This document shows positions 16,309 to 23,162 of a stretch of 29,306 bases of DNA, piece by piece. Both the position numbers and the translations under genes were made by a program. Every line of letters starts with the position of its first letter. Position 1 is the stretch's first letter. This stretch comes from Candidatus Woesebacteria bacterium (GTDB lineage Bacteria > Patescibacteriota > Microgenomatia > UBA1400 > MFAQ01): the NCBI GenBank assembly GCA_020052895.1, contig JAGVOE010000050.1, positions 1-29,306 on the forward strand, in the 5' to 3' direction. The notes below the pieces were generated by a model. That model had not been told where the DNA came from. It saw only the letters and a list, made by a program, of their open reading frames with translations, and ran no database searches.

Positions 16309-16848
16309 GTGGGTCAAACTTACACGGACAACGGTATCGTAATACGCTCTGTCGACTCCGGCGAAGCCGATAAATATATTTTAATCATCTCCGAAAACCA
16401 TGGTTTGGGTAGTTTTGTCGCCAGAGGCGCTCGTCGGCTTACGTCGCGAAAAGCGCCTCATCTGGATCTATTTAATCTAGTTAGATTTAGTGTCGGTCGG
16501 GGAGACAATCCCCGCTACCTTAATCAAGTCGAGTCCTCGGTCTACTTTCCCGGTCTAAAAAAAGACTTCGCCAAAGTCGGCCTCTCTCTTGTTTTTGCCG
16601 AAATTTTGACCAACACCTTGCCCTTGGACGTCGAAGACCGAGAGATTTATCTATCCTTCAAAGCTTTTTTGGAAGGCTTGGAGCTGACGCAAACTTCTCA
16701 GGAGACCAATCGTCTGGGTCGCCGATTTGGTCTGTTTTTTATGCGTCACCTGGGCTATCCACCACCCAAGTCTCCCAAGACCGATGTTTTATCCGGCTAT
16801 TTTGAAGCCATGATGAATCGCAAAATCATCAGCAAAGAAATAAGATAG
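16309..16848 (+). CDS. recO: DNA repair protein RecO, short form
   Basis: This 179-aa protein starts with GTG and carries the RecO N-terminal OB-fold: D-N-G-I-V-I-R-S-V-D-S-G-E-A-D-K-Y (7-23), then G-S-F-V-A-R-G-A-R-R (35-44), the family's most conserved stretch. RecO helps load RecA onto SSB-coated DNA together with RecR. The usual length is about 240 aa with a four-cysteine zinc site in the C-terminal half. Here the protein ends early and has no cysteine at all, so the zinc site is missing. It lies 2 nt after the DUF4012 gene, an odd but tight pairing with surface-glycan genes. Identification rests mainly on the first 110 residues. Confidence 0.85.
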   Translation: MGQTYTDNGIVIRSVDSGEADKYILIISENHGLGSFVARGARRLTSRKAPHLDLFNLVRFSVGRGDNPRYLNQVESSVYFPGLKKDFAKVGLSLVFAEILTNTLPLDVEDREIYLSFKAFLEGLELTQTSQETNRLGRRFGLFFMRHLGYPPPKSPKTDVLSGYFEAMMNRKIISKEIR

Positions 16849-16857
16849 AATTACATT

Positions 16858-17718
16858 ATGAAACGCAAAAATCTTTACATTTTAGGTACTGTCCTCTTCG
16901 TCATTCTTATTTCCGCCATTTTCTTTTTGGTGAAAGGATCCAAAAAAGATCCAAACGCCGCGGTCAAAAAACAATCTCCTTTAACCACCAAGATCCTTAT
17001 AAACGAGCTTCCGCTTTCCGACCGACCCTTTACCGTTTTGGTGCCTCACGTTACCAATCGTCTCTTTACCTTCGTCACCATTGGCGCCGACAAAGCTCAG
17101 ACCGCTTCACTAGACCTGGAGTATCAGTCCGGCGATCTTCTCAAAGGTGCCCGGGCTTCGATTGAGTCACCCATTGCCAGTCCCTATATCAAAGCGATGA
17201 TCTTAGGCAGTTGCTCTACTGGCGGTAAGTGTACTTTTGATACCGATCTCAAGTCCGGTACCGAAAAACTAAAACTCACCTTTGCCGGTCAGGATGTTAC
17301 CCATCTTCTCAAAGGAGACTTTGTCTTCCTCACGGGCCAGAAAAACTTTCCAGACGGCAAGGTTTCCTTCGAACCATCCAAGCTATCTGCTAAAGAAAAC
17401 ATGATTATGATGAACTCCTTCGGACTGCCAATGCCGGTGACCCAGGAGACTCTTTTGTACCCGGTGGTGATCTCCGCGACGAGCGACAAACTAATTACCG
17501 GTACTATGACCATTAATCAAGCTGGGGTGACGAGCGCCGCTATCTACGACGGCACCGCTTACCAGCCCTTAAAAGTACTCCAAAAAGATAGTACAGTGAC
17601 TATCGCTCTCAATCAAAAGCCTTGGTCGATGAAAGCAGACATCACCCGCGATGACGAAAAGGGGACTCAAGAATCTCTAACTCTCTACCTTCTCGGCCCC
17701 ATCGTCTTATACAAATAA
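16858..17718 (+). CDS. Unknown membrane-anchored extracytoplasmic protein
   Basis: I do not recognise this 286-aa protein. A basic start (M-K-R-K-N) and one hydrophobic segment (6-25) suggest a signal anchor, with the rest outside. The outer part is rich in beta-type Thr/Val/Leu patterns and has only two cysteines, close together in G-S-C-S-T-G-G-K-C (117-125), which could form a disulphide. No catalytic motif is evident. It starts 9 nt after recO, and a TAGAAT box ends 6 nt before the ATG, so it may have its own leaderless transcript. Its 3' end overlaps the convergent RAYT gene by 12 bp. Confidence 0.7.
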   Translation: MKRKNLYILGTVLFVILISAIFFLVKGSKKDPNAAVKKQSPLTTKILINELPLSDRPFTVLVPHVTNRLFTFVTIGADKAQTASLDLEYQSGDLLKGARASIESPIASPYIKAMILGSCSTGGKCTFDTDLKSGTEKLKLTFAGQDVTHLLKGDFVFLTGQKNFPDGKVSFEPSKLSAKENMIMMNSFGLPMPVTQETLLYPVVISATSDKLITGTMTINQAGVTSAAIYDGTAYQPLKVLQKDSTVTIALNQKPWSMKADITRDDEKGTQESLTLYLLGPIVLYK

Positions 17719-18249
17719 TTCGTCTTCGCTCCAATTGCTTGGATTATTCTCGATGTATTCGCGGATGCGTTCCAAATCCTTCTCGTCGCGGACAATATGT
17801 TCGTAATAATTTCGTTGCCATAATTTTCCCAAAAAATTATTCCTTGGGATCTCTGTTTTTAAACATAAATCATAAACCAATGATTTGTATGCTCCAATAA
17901 TGTTTCCAATATGTGTAGGGGCAACCCTTGCGGTTGCCCGAAAATTGTCGACACGATTGTCATTTATGCGGGCACCCGCAAGGGGTGCCCCTACGGTAAT
18001 TAACCCATGGATATGATTTGGCATAACAGTTATTTCGACCATATTGATATTCGAAAATCGTTTGGGCAAGGCCATCCATACATCTTTGACAACGATACCT
18101 ATATTGTTTAACGTCATGGACCCATTCATAATTTTCCCAAACAAACATTTTCTGTCCTGCGTACAAATCGTCACAAAATACATTCCCTCACCAGAATAAT
18201 CATAACCACCCAATCTAATTGACTTTCTTGCAGGCAGGTTGTCATTCAC
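17707..18249 (-). CDS. REP-associated tyrosine transposase (RAYT, TnpA-REP, Y1-HUH family)
   Basis: This full-length 180-aa protein belongs to the IS200/IS605-related RAYT family of single-strand DNA endonucleases. It starts at a GTG and shows R-K-S-I-R-L-G-G-Y-D-Y-S (8-19), the typical N-terminal block, then Y-F-V-T-I-C-T-Q-D-R (24-33), the HUH motif in M-P-N-H-I-H-G-L-I (His79 and His81), and N-Y-Y-E-H-I-V-R (147-154) with the likely nucleophile at Tyr148 or Tyr149. Residues 86-112 are encoded by a pair of inverted REP-like hairpins. It is the only complete minus-strand gene here, sitting tail-to-tail with the gene at 16858 and head-to-head with mraZ. Such enzymes are thought to move REP elements; whether this one is active is unknown. 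Confidence 0.92.
   Translation of the reverse strand: MNDNLPARKSIRLGGYDYSGEGMYFVTICTQDRKCLFGKIMNGSMTLNNIGIVVKDVWMALPKRFSNINMVEITVMPNHIHGLITVGAPLAGARINDNRVDNFRATARVAPTHIGNIIGAYKSLVYDLCLKTEIPRNNFLGKLWQRNYYEHIVRDEKDLERIREYIENNPSNWSEDELFV
17915..17939 (+). repeat. REP-like unit 1: GTAG plus hairpin, inside the RAYT gene
   Basis: GTAG (17915-17918) is followed directly by an 8-bp hairpin: GGGCAACC, loop CTTGC, GGTTGCCC. A GTAG tetranucleotide at the foot of a palindrome is the defining layout of REP elements recognised by RAYT enzymes. The unit lies on the strand opposite to the RAYT coding strand and pairs with unit 2. Confidence 0.82.
17970..17994 (-). repeat. REP-like unit 2: inverted partner of unit 1, inside the RAYT gene
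   Basis: Read on the minus strand this is GTAG, then GGGCACCC, loop CTTGC, GGGTGCCC. It differs from unit 1 at two positions only, and those two changes compensate each other, so the 8-bp stem is kept. The two units are inverted with 30 bp between them, like a BIME pair of enterobacterial REPs. Confidence 0.82.
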
Positions 18250-18331
18250 AAAATAATAATACTATTTTTTACCATTTGATTCTTCTTTTCACATTCCCTT
18301 TACACAGGTATTTTTGTGGCTAAACAGACCC

Positions 18332-18359
18332 TTGACATTTATATATTTTGTATCATACT
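18332..18359 (+). promoter_or_regulatory. Sigma70-like promoter of the dcw cluster
   Basis: A perfect TTGACA (-35, 18332-18337) is followed after 16 bp by CATACT (18354-18359), which keeps four of six -10 consensus bases. The predicted start of transcription (about 18366) falls inside the MraZ-type operator repeats. The leader to the mraZ ATG would be about 53 nt. The rest of the 169-bp gap is AT-rich, with nothing else recognisable. Confidence 0.6.
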
Positions 18360-18362
18360 GAA

Positions 18363-18381
18363 AAGTGGTGACAAGTGGTGA
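18363..18381 (+). promoter_or_regulatory. MraZ operator: two direct repeats spaced 10 bp
   Basis: AAGTGGTGA occurs twice, at 18363-18371 and 18373-18381, exactly one helical turn apart and directly upstream of mraZ. MraZ is known to repress its own cluster by binding short GTG/TGG-containing direct repeats; mollicute sites of AAGTGG type are similar. Their position over the predicted transcription start suits repression. Confidence 0.7.
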
Positions 18382-18418
18382 AATAACCTATAAATACCAC
18401 AAGGCCTGCCTATGAACT

Positions 18419-18850
18419 ATGTTTACTGGACGCTACTACCATTCGATCGAAGCCAAGGGACGCTTGGCCATACCCCAAACCTTCAGGGAGGGACTCGCAT
18501 CCGGTGGAGTCATCACTTGGGGGCTGGATGGCTGTCTGTTTCTTTTCCCAGCCTCATACTGGCAGAAGTTTTCCAAAAAGCTGGCCTCCCTGTCTCTAAC
18601 CAACCAAAGCGCGCGAAATTTGACGCGTCTCTTAATCCAATCAGCGGTCGATCTAAACCTCGACAGCCAGGGGAGAACCCTGATACCAGACTATCTCAGG
18701 CAACAAGCCAATCTAAAAAAGCAAGTGGTCGTCGCCGGCTCCCTGACCAGAATTGAAATCTGGGATCGCGACCTCTACCACCAGCACCTTGACTTAATAG
18801 CGCAGAAAATTAATGAAGGCAGTCAGTCTCTTGACTCACTAGACATATGA
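18419..18850 (+). CDS. mraZ: Transcriptional regulator MraZ
   Basis: This 143-aa protein is the usual first gene of the dcw cluster and a DNA-binding autorepressor. It begins M-F-T-G-R-Y-Y-H-S-I-E-A-K-G-R-L-A-I-P (1-19), the strongly conserved first AbrB-like half, and repeats the fold in D-L-N-L-D-S-Q-G-R-T-L-I-P (78-90). The two D/E-x-x-G-R motifs (11-15 and 82-86) are the DNA-binding signatures. The length is normal. The ATG at 18419 is chosen because it gives the conserved M-F-x-G start. No strong Shine-Dalgarno is present. Its probable target is the pair of repeats 40-55 bp upstream. The gene overlaps rsmH by 4 nt. Confidence 0.96.
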   Translation: MFTGRYYHSIEAKGRLAIPQTFREGLASGGVITWGLDGCLFLFPASYWQKFSKKLASLSLTNQSARNLTRLLIQSAVDLNLDSQGRTLIPDYLRQQANLKKQVVVAGSLTRIEIWDRDLYHQHLDLIAQKINEGSQSLDSLDI

Positions 18851-19785
18851 ACTCCTCAATAGCCAGGCACTTCTCAGCCTTCAAAAACGAGCTCTCAGGC
18901 CACTATGGTTTTAAACCAAGCTTTGTCTTTTTTGATCTAACCTTGGGCGATGGGGGACACACCGAAGAAGCTCTTTTGGCCGGCTGTCGAGTAGTCTCAT
19001 TGGAGATCGATCCTGAAGCCATCGAGCGGGCCATCGGCTTTATCTCTCCTCAATTTACACCCCTCGTGATCGACCCGGAAACATTTATCGGCTCAGTTCC
19101 CCAAGACTTTTCCTGGATTATCATCCGCAGTAACTTCATTCACCTTAGTAGTCTAGTTCAAAAACTATCCCTACCGCAGATTGATGGGCTTATCGCCGAT
19201 CTGGGACCTTCTCAGTTTCAAGTTCTTTCACCCGGACGAGGTTTTAGCTTTTTGCTAGATGAGCCACTCGATATGAGGTTGGATAAAAATTTAGGTGTCA
19301 CCGCCGCCGATCTCTTGGCCGTCTTAAATGAAGGAGAACTAGCCGATCTCTTGGCCCTCGCCGATGAGCCATTTGCCAAGCCATTAGCCAGGGTCATCGT
19401 CAAACAACGACAATTGTCACCCATTACCACTACCCAGCAGCTGTCCGCTCTGGTCAGCCGAGTCAAAAAAGCTCGTTTCCCAGGTCGAATTCATCCGGCC
19501 ACCCAAGTCTTTATGGCTCTCCGTATGGTAGTCAATCTTGAAAGAGAAAATATCCGGCTGTTGTTATCCCAGATTCCGCCTCTTCTTAGTCCGAACGGTC
19601 TCCTAGGTGTCATTAGTTTTCATTCCGGAGAAGACAAATTAGTCAAAGACTTCATCACCGAGATGGAGGCAAAAAAGATTCTCTACGCTATTAATAAAAA
19701 ACCTATCGAACCTTCGACCAAAGAATTATCAATCAGTCAAAGAACTCGCAGTGCCAAACTTAGACTCGCTAAAAAAATTACTTAA
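18847..19785 (+). CDS. rsmH: 16S rRNA (cytosine-1402 N4)-methyltransferase RsmH (MraW)
   Basis: This 312-aa SAM-dependent enzyme methylates N4 of C1402 in the ribosomal P site. The SAM loop reads D-L-T-L-G-D-G-G-H-T (30-39; usually D-x-T-x-G-G-G-G-H-S), followed by S-L-E-I-D-P-E-A-I (51-59), N-F-I-H-L (96-100), D-G-L-I-A-D-L-G-P-S (113-122; usually L-G-V-S-S) and R-G-F-S-F...P-L-D-M-R (131-144). H-P-A-T-Q-V-F-M-A-L-R and the G-L-L-G-V-I-S-F-H-S block complete the family pattern. The deviations are mild and suggest a divergent but working enzyme. It starts in an ATGA overlap with mraZ and shares 35 nt with the next gene. Confidence 0.95.
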   Translation: MNSSIARHFSAFKNELSGHYGFKPSFVFFDLTLGDGGHTEEALLAGCRVVSLEIDPEAIERAIGFISPQFTPLVIDPETFIGSVPQDFSWIIIRSNFIHLSSLVQKLSLPQIDGLIADLGPSQFQVLSPGRGFSFLLDEPLDMRLDKNLGVTAADLLAVLNEGELADLLALADEPFAKPLARVIVKQRQLSPITTTQQLSALVSRVKKARFPGRIHPATQVFMALRMVVNLERENIRLLLSQIPPLLSPNGLLGVISFHSGEDKLVKDFITEMEAKKILYAINKKPIEPSTKELSISQRTRSAKLRLAKKIT

Positions 19786-20059
19786 CTACCAAACCGTCTT
19801 TACCGTCACGGCTTTTTTGCTGTTGTCTCTCACTGTCGTTAATCTGGTCAGTACCAACATGCTGGCCACTCAAGGTTTTGCCGTTAGTGAGTCCGAGACC
19901 AATACCTTAAAGCTGGAAAAAGAAAATCATCGTCTCTCTGTTAAGATTGAGGAGGCAGCTAGGCTTAGAGGGCTCGAGGAAACGGCCACCCAGAACGGCT
20001 TTGTCAGAGTCAAGAGTATCGTCTTTGTCCAAGCCCCCCCGACCTTTGCTTCCAGATAA
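19751..20059 (+). CDS. ftsL: FtsL-like division protein (septum formation initiator type)
   Basis: This 102-aa bitopic protein has a short cytoplasmic start, one membrane helix (about 16-34) and an outside heptad-rich helix (about 46-74) with leucines at coiled-coil spacing. It ends in a short F-V-R-V-K-S-I-V-F-V segment. FtsL proteins are poorly conserved, and the assignment relies on size, topology and position between rsmH and ftsI, where ftsL always sits. It should bind FtsQ in the divisome and help activate FtsW-FtsI. The GTG start at 19751 lies within rsmH; it is the only start upstream of the membrane helix that leaves a cytoplasmic tail. Confidence 0.8.
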   Translation: MPNLDSLKKLLNYQTVFTVTAFLLLSLTVVNLVSTNMLATQGFAVSESETNTLKLEKENHRLSVKIEEAARLRGLEETATQNGFVRVKSIVFVQAPPTFASR

Positions 20060-20062
20060 CTC

Positions 20063-21736
20063 ATGCTAAAAACATTCGGGGTTACCAGCACTCGTCTTAG
20101 GGTAATCACCCTTCTCATCCCCTTCATCTTTTTGGTCCTCATTGGCAGACTCTTTTACTGGATGGTCTTACGTGGGCCAGAACTCCAGACAAAAGCCAGT
20201 CGCCAACACGAGACGGTCAATATTCTAAAAGCCAAAAGAGGTGATATTCTGGACTCGGAAGGTAGCGTCTTGGCCGGGACCAAAAATCTCTACCATCTGT
20301 TTGTCTACAAACCACAGCTAACGATCTCCACCAACGATCTTCTGGAAAATCTACTTACCACTCTGGAGTTTGATAAAGACGCTTCCTCCGAAGCTGAGAT
20401 GAGAGATCACCTTCATGGCCGGCTCTCCCTGGACTCCAACTGGATCTCTCTCAAACACTACCTCACTGAAGAGGAAAAAGTAAAAATCGAAGCTCAAAAA
20501 ATTACTGGTTTGGGTTTTGAAGATGAGTTTGTCAGATACTATCCGGATGCCAGTGTGGCTGGTCAGGTCCTGGGTTTTGTTGGTCAGGACGCGGCCGGCC
20601 AGGAGCAGGGCTACTTTGGTCTCGAGGGTTATTTTGATCGTCTTTTAAAAGGTAGAGAGGGTCGAGTTCGAACCGAAAAAGATGCTCAAGGAAACCCCAT
20701 CCTGATCGGCAACTACCAGTTTCTTCACTCCATAGAAGGTAAGTCGATTCACACCACTCTCGATAAAAGAATGCAGTATCTCTCGGAAAGACTACTCAAA
20801 GATGGCCTGCAAAAGTATCAAGCAGTTTCCGGCAACATCATCATTATGGAGTCCCAGACTGGTCAGATAAAAGCCATGGCCGCTTTTCCAAACTACGATC
20901 CGGGTCAATTTTCGGAGTTTAACAATCAGGATTATCGAAATCCCGCCGTCGCCGATCTCTTTGAGCCGGGCTCCGTCTTTAAGCCTCTGATCATGGCCGC
21001 CGCTCTCAACGAAAAAGTGGTTACTCCAGAAACTCGCTGCGATATCTGCTCCGGCCCTATCAACATCGGCAGTTACACCATTAGAACCTGGGACGAGCAG
21101 TATCACCCCCAAAGCACCATGACCGAGGTCATCGTCCACTCGGACAACACCGGCATGGTCTTTGTCGCTCGCCAGCTAGGACCGGAAAAATTTGCCCAAT
21201 ATCTCAAGTTGTATGGCCTTGGCCAAAAAACCAAAATTCAGCTTCAAGAAGAGGTTTCTGGCTCGATTAGAGAGCTGGCTGAGTACGGTGAGATTGATCT
21301 AGCTACCAACTCCTTCGGACAGGGGATAGCTGTGACCCCACTTCAGCTAGTCTCAGCTATCAACACCATTGCCAATCGAGGCTACTACGTCGCCCCCACT
21401 CTGGTTAGTGATGCCGTTTCAGAAGCCAGGGAGGTTTTAAGCCCCGAAGCCACTTCTCAAATTACCCAGATCATGATTCAAGCGGTTGAGAGTGGGGAGG
21501 CTAAGTGGGCCAAACCTGCTGGCCTCTCGGTGGCTGGTAAAACAGGTACGGCCCAAATTCCCATCCAAGGGCACTACGATGCCGAAAAGACCATTGCCAG
21601 CTTTATAGGCTTCTTCCCGGCAGAAGACCCTCGTTACACCATGCTAGTCACCCTAAGAGAGCCTCAAACCTCTCCTTGGGGCTCGGAAACTGCCGCCCCT
21701 CTCTGGTTTGCTTTGGCAAAACAGCTTTTGCTATAA
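20063..21736 (+). CDS. ftsI: Peptidoglycan D,D-transpeptidase FtsI (PBP2/3 class B)
   Basis: This 557-aa septal transpeptidase crosslinks new peptidoglycan. It has one membrane helix (about 14-36), an R-G-D-I-L-D pedestal start (about 58-63), the class B dimerisation/pedestal region to about 230, and the transpeptidase domain. The catalytic motifs are intact: S304-V-F-K307 (SxxK), S360-D-N362 (SxN) and K493-T-G-T496 (KTG). No C-terminal PASTA domain is present. It starts 3 nt after ftsL, and its partner glycosyltransferase FtsW is encoded three genes on. The 26-nt gap after it is the largest in the cluster and holds a separate promoter. Confidence 0.96.
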   Translation: MLKTFGVTSTRLRVITLLIPFIFLVLIGRLFYWMVLRGPELQTKASRQHETVNILKAKRGDILDSEGSVLAGTKNLYHLFVYKPQLTISTNDLLENLLTTLEFDKDASSEAEMRDHLHGRLSLDSNWISLKHYLTEEEKVKIEAQKITGLGFEDEFVRYYPDASVAGQVLGFVGQDAAGQEQGYFGLEGYFDRLLKGREGRVRTEKDAQGNPILIGNYQFLHSIEGKSIHTTLDKRMQYLSERLLKDGLQKYQAVSGNIIIMESQTGQIKAMAAFPNYDPGQFSEFNNQDYRNPAVADLFEPGSVFKPLIMAAALNEKVVTPETRCDICSGPINIGSYTIRTWDEQYHPQSTMTEVIVHSDNTGMVFVARQLGPEKFAQYLKLYGLGQKTKIQLQEEVSGSIRELAEYGEIDLATNSFGQGIAVTPLQLVSAINTIANRGYYVAPTLVSDAVSEAREVLSPEATSQITQIMIQAVESGEAKWAKPAGLSVAGKTGTAQIPIQGHYDAEKTIASFIGFFPAEDPRYTMLVTLREPQTSPWGSETAAPLWFALAKQLLL

Positions 21737-21756
21737 GGACGGAAAAAGATTAAAAT
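21728..21756 (+). promoter_or_regulatory. Internal promoter before dgkA, giving a leaderless mRNA
   Basis: TTGCTA (21728-21733, four of six matches to -35, overlapping the end of ftsI) is followed after exactly 17 bp by TAAAAT (21751-21756). The ATG of dgkA starts 6 nt later, so transcripts would begin at the start codon. The TTAAAATAAA core matches the sequence before the gene at 13791. Confidence 0.5.
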
Positions 21757-21762
21757 AAAGCC

Positions 21763-22134
21763 ATGCTTAATAGACTAAGAGTTCATCGAGTCTCTTTTCG
21801 CCATGCCTATGAAGGCTTTCTCTACACCATCAAGTCTCAGCCAAACTTCCGCTTTCATCTTATAGCGACTGTCCTGGTTATTTTACTGGGTCTTTATTAC
21901 CAGATTAGTACTTTTGAGTGGCTAGTAATCATCTTCACTATCAACATGGTCTTGGTGGCCGAGATGGTAAATACCTCCATTGAGTCCATGGTTGATCTCA
22001 TCACTCTTGAGCGTCGTGAAGATGCCAAAAGAGCTAAGGATGTCTCGGCCGGACTGGTCTTAGTCTCGGCCGTTTTGGCGGTGGCTATCGGTCTCCTGAT
22101 TTTTTTACCCAAAATAGCACTCGGACTTTCTTAA
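21763..22134 (+). CDS. dgkA: Diacylglycerol/undecaprenol kinase family protein (DgkA)
   Basis: This 123-aa integral membrane kinase has three predicted helices and the family's active-site sequence V-A-E-M-V-N-T-S-I-E (65-74), where E67, N70 and E74 match the E. coli DgkA metal and ATP ligands. R-F-H-L-I-A (30-35) and A-K-D-V-S-A-G-L-V-L (91-100) are also conserved. Gram-positive members phosphorylate undecaprenol, making the carrier lipid Und-P. That role fits well here, with MraY (which uses Und-P) starting 1 nt downstream. dgkA is not usually part of a dcw cluster; it occupies the place of murE/murF. Confidence 0.92.
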   Translation: MLNRLRVHRVSFRHAYEGFLYTIKSQPNFRFHLIATVLVILLGLYYQISTFEWLVIIFTINMVLVAEMVNTSIESMVDLITLERREDAKRAKDVSAGLVLVSAVLAVAIGLLIFLPKIALGLS

Positions 22135-22135
22135 T

Positions 22136-23161
22136 ATGGACATCCTACTGGGCATTTTAATTTTATCTTTCATTGTCCATGCCTTTTCCATCGTCCCTTT
22201 CATCAACTTTCTTTATCATCTTAAATTTTTCAAAAATCGTTCCGCTATCTCCAAGGAAAAAGTTGACGAAGCTTCCACTCATATTCGTTCCAAGGCTCGT
22301 ACTCCCGAAGGTGGTGGCTTGCTAATCTTGGTTATCACTAGCTTGATTTTTTCACTATGTCTGCCTGTCATGAAGTACCTGGGTTTTGAGATTACCCATG
22401 TTTATCCCATTAACGATGAAATCAACATTATCTTTTTTACCTTTATCTCTTTTGGTCTTCTGGGTCTCTACGACGACGTCATCAAATTTTTTGAGATGGA
22501 CCGACAGGAAGGCTATACCGGCTTAAAAACTGGCTTTAAGTTTATGATTCAAACAGTTCTCGGTCTGATTATTGGCTCCATGATGTACGTCAATCTTGGA
22601 ATCGACATCATCCACATTCCTTTTTGGGGTATTATCCATTTTGGTATCTGGTTTATTCCCGTGGCTGCTTTTTTGGTAGTGGCCTTCGCCAACGCCATCA
22701 ACATCACCGACGGTATGGATGGCTTGGCCTCCGGTCTTCTCATGATCTCCTTGTTTGGTTTTCTCATACTCTCCACCTCGGTTCTGGATACCCCTCTCTC
22801 CATCTTTATCGCTCTTTGGCTTGGCGGACTAATCGCTTTTCTCTACTTTAATGTTTTTCCAGCTCGTCTATTTCTGGGAGACGTGGGAGCATTAGCCTTT
22901 GGCGCCACCTTTGCGACCGTGGGCATTCTCACCGGCAAAGTTGTCGCTCTCATGATCATCGGACTGCCATTTTTGGTGGACGGTTTTAGTAGTTTACTCC
23001 AGATACTCTGGGTTAAGATCTTCCACCATCGCCTTTTTCCGATTGCTCCTCTTCACTATTTTTTCCTGAAAATTGGCTGGTCAGAACCCAAAATTGTGCA
23101 AAGAGCTTGGCTCGTGGGTATCATGCTCGTGGTCTTTGGTATCTGGCTAGCCCTAATTTAA
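22136..23161 (+). CDS. mraY: Phospho-N-acetylmuramoyl-pentapeptide transferase MraY
   Basis: This 341-aa protein with about ten helices should transfer phospho-MurNAc-pentapeptide from UDP to undecaprenyl phosphate, making lipid I. The R-T-P-E-G-G-G loop (55-61; usually R-T-P-T-M-G-G), L-Y-D-D (111-114), N-I-T-D-G-M-D-G (189-196) and L-G-D-V-G (247-251, catalytic Asp249) are present. The H-H-H loop that marks MraY is reduced to A-P-L-H-Y-F-F (304-310) with a single His, although G-W-S-E-P-K-I-V (314-321) after it is MraY-like. WecA-type transfer is the alternative, but the dcw position favours MraY. It lies 1 nt from each neighbour. Confidence 0.9.
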   Translation: MDILLGILILSFIVHAFSIVPFINFLYHLKFFKNRSAISKEKVDEASTHIRSKARTPEGGGLLILVITSLIFSLCLPVMKYLGFEITHVYPINDEINIIFFTFISFGLLGLYDDVIKFFEMDRQEGYTGLKTGFKFMIQTVLGLIIGSMMYVNLGIDIIHIPFWGIIHFGIWFIPVAAFLVVAFANAINITDGMDGLASGLLMISLFGFLILSTSVLDTPLSIFIALWLGGLIAFLYFNVFPARLFLGDVGALAFGATFATVGILTGKVVALMIIGLPFLVDGFSSLLQILWVKIFHHRLFPIAPLHYFFLKIGWSEPKIVQRAWLVGIMLVVFGIWLALI

Positions 23162-23162
23162 C

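Noticed and set aside
17915..17994. Repeat pair considered as the start of a CRISPR array
   Set aside because: Only two units exist, they are inverted and not direct, each is a GTAG-plus-hairpin, and they lie inside a transposase gene with no cas genes nearby.
18412..18756. Open frame of 114 codons starting just before mraZ
   Set aside because: It overlaps mraZ in another frame, and its product is Pro/Arg/Ser-rich without any family motif; mraZ itself matches its family throughout.
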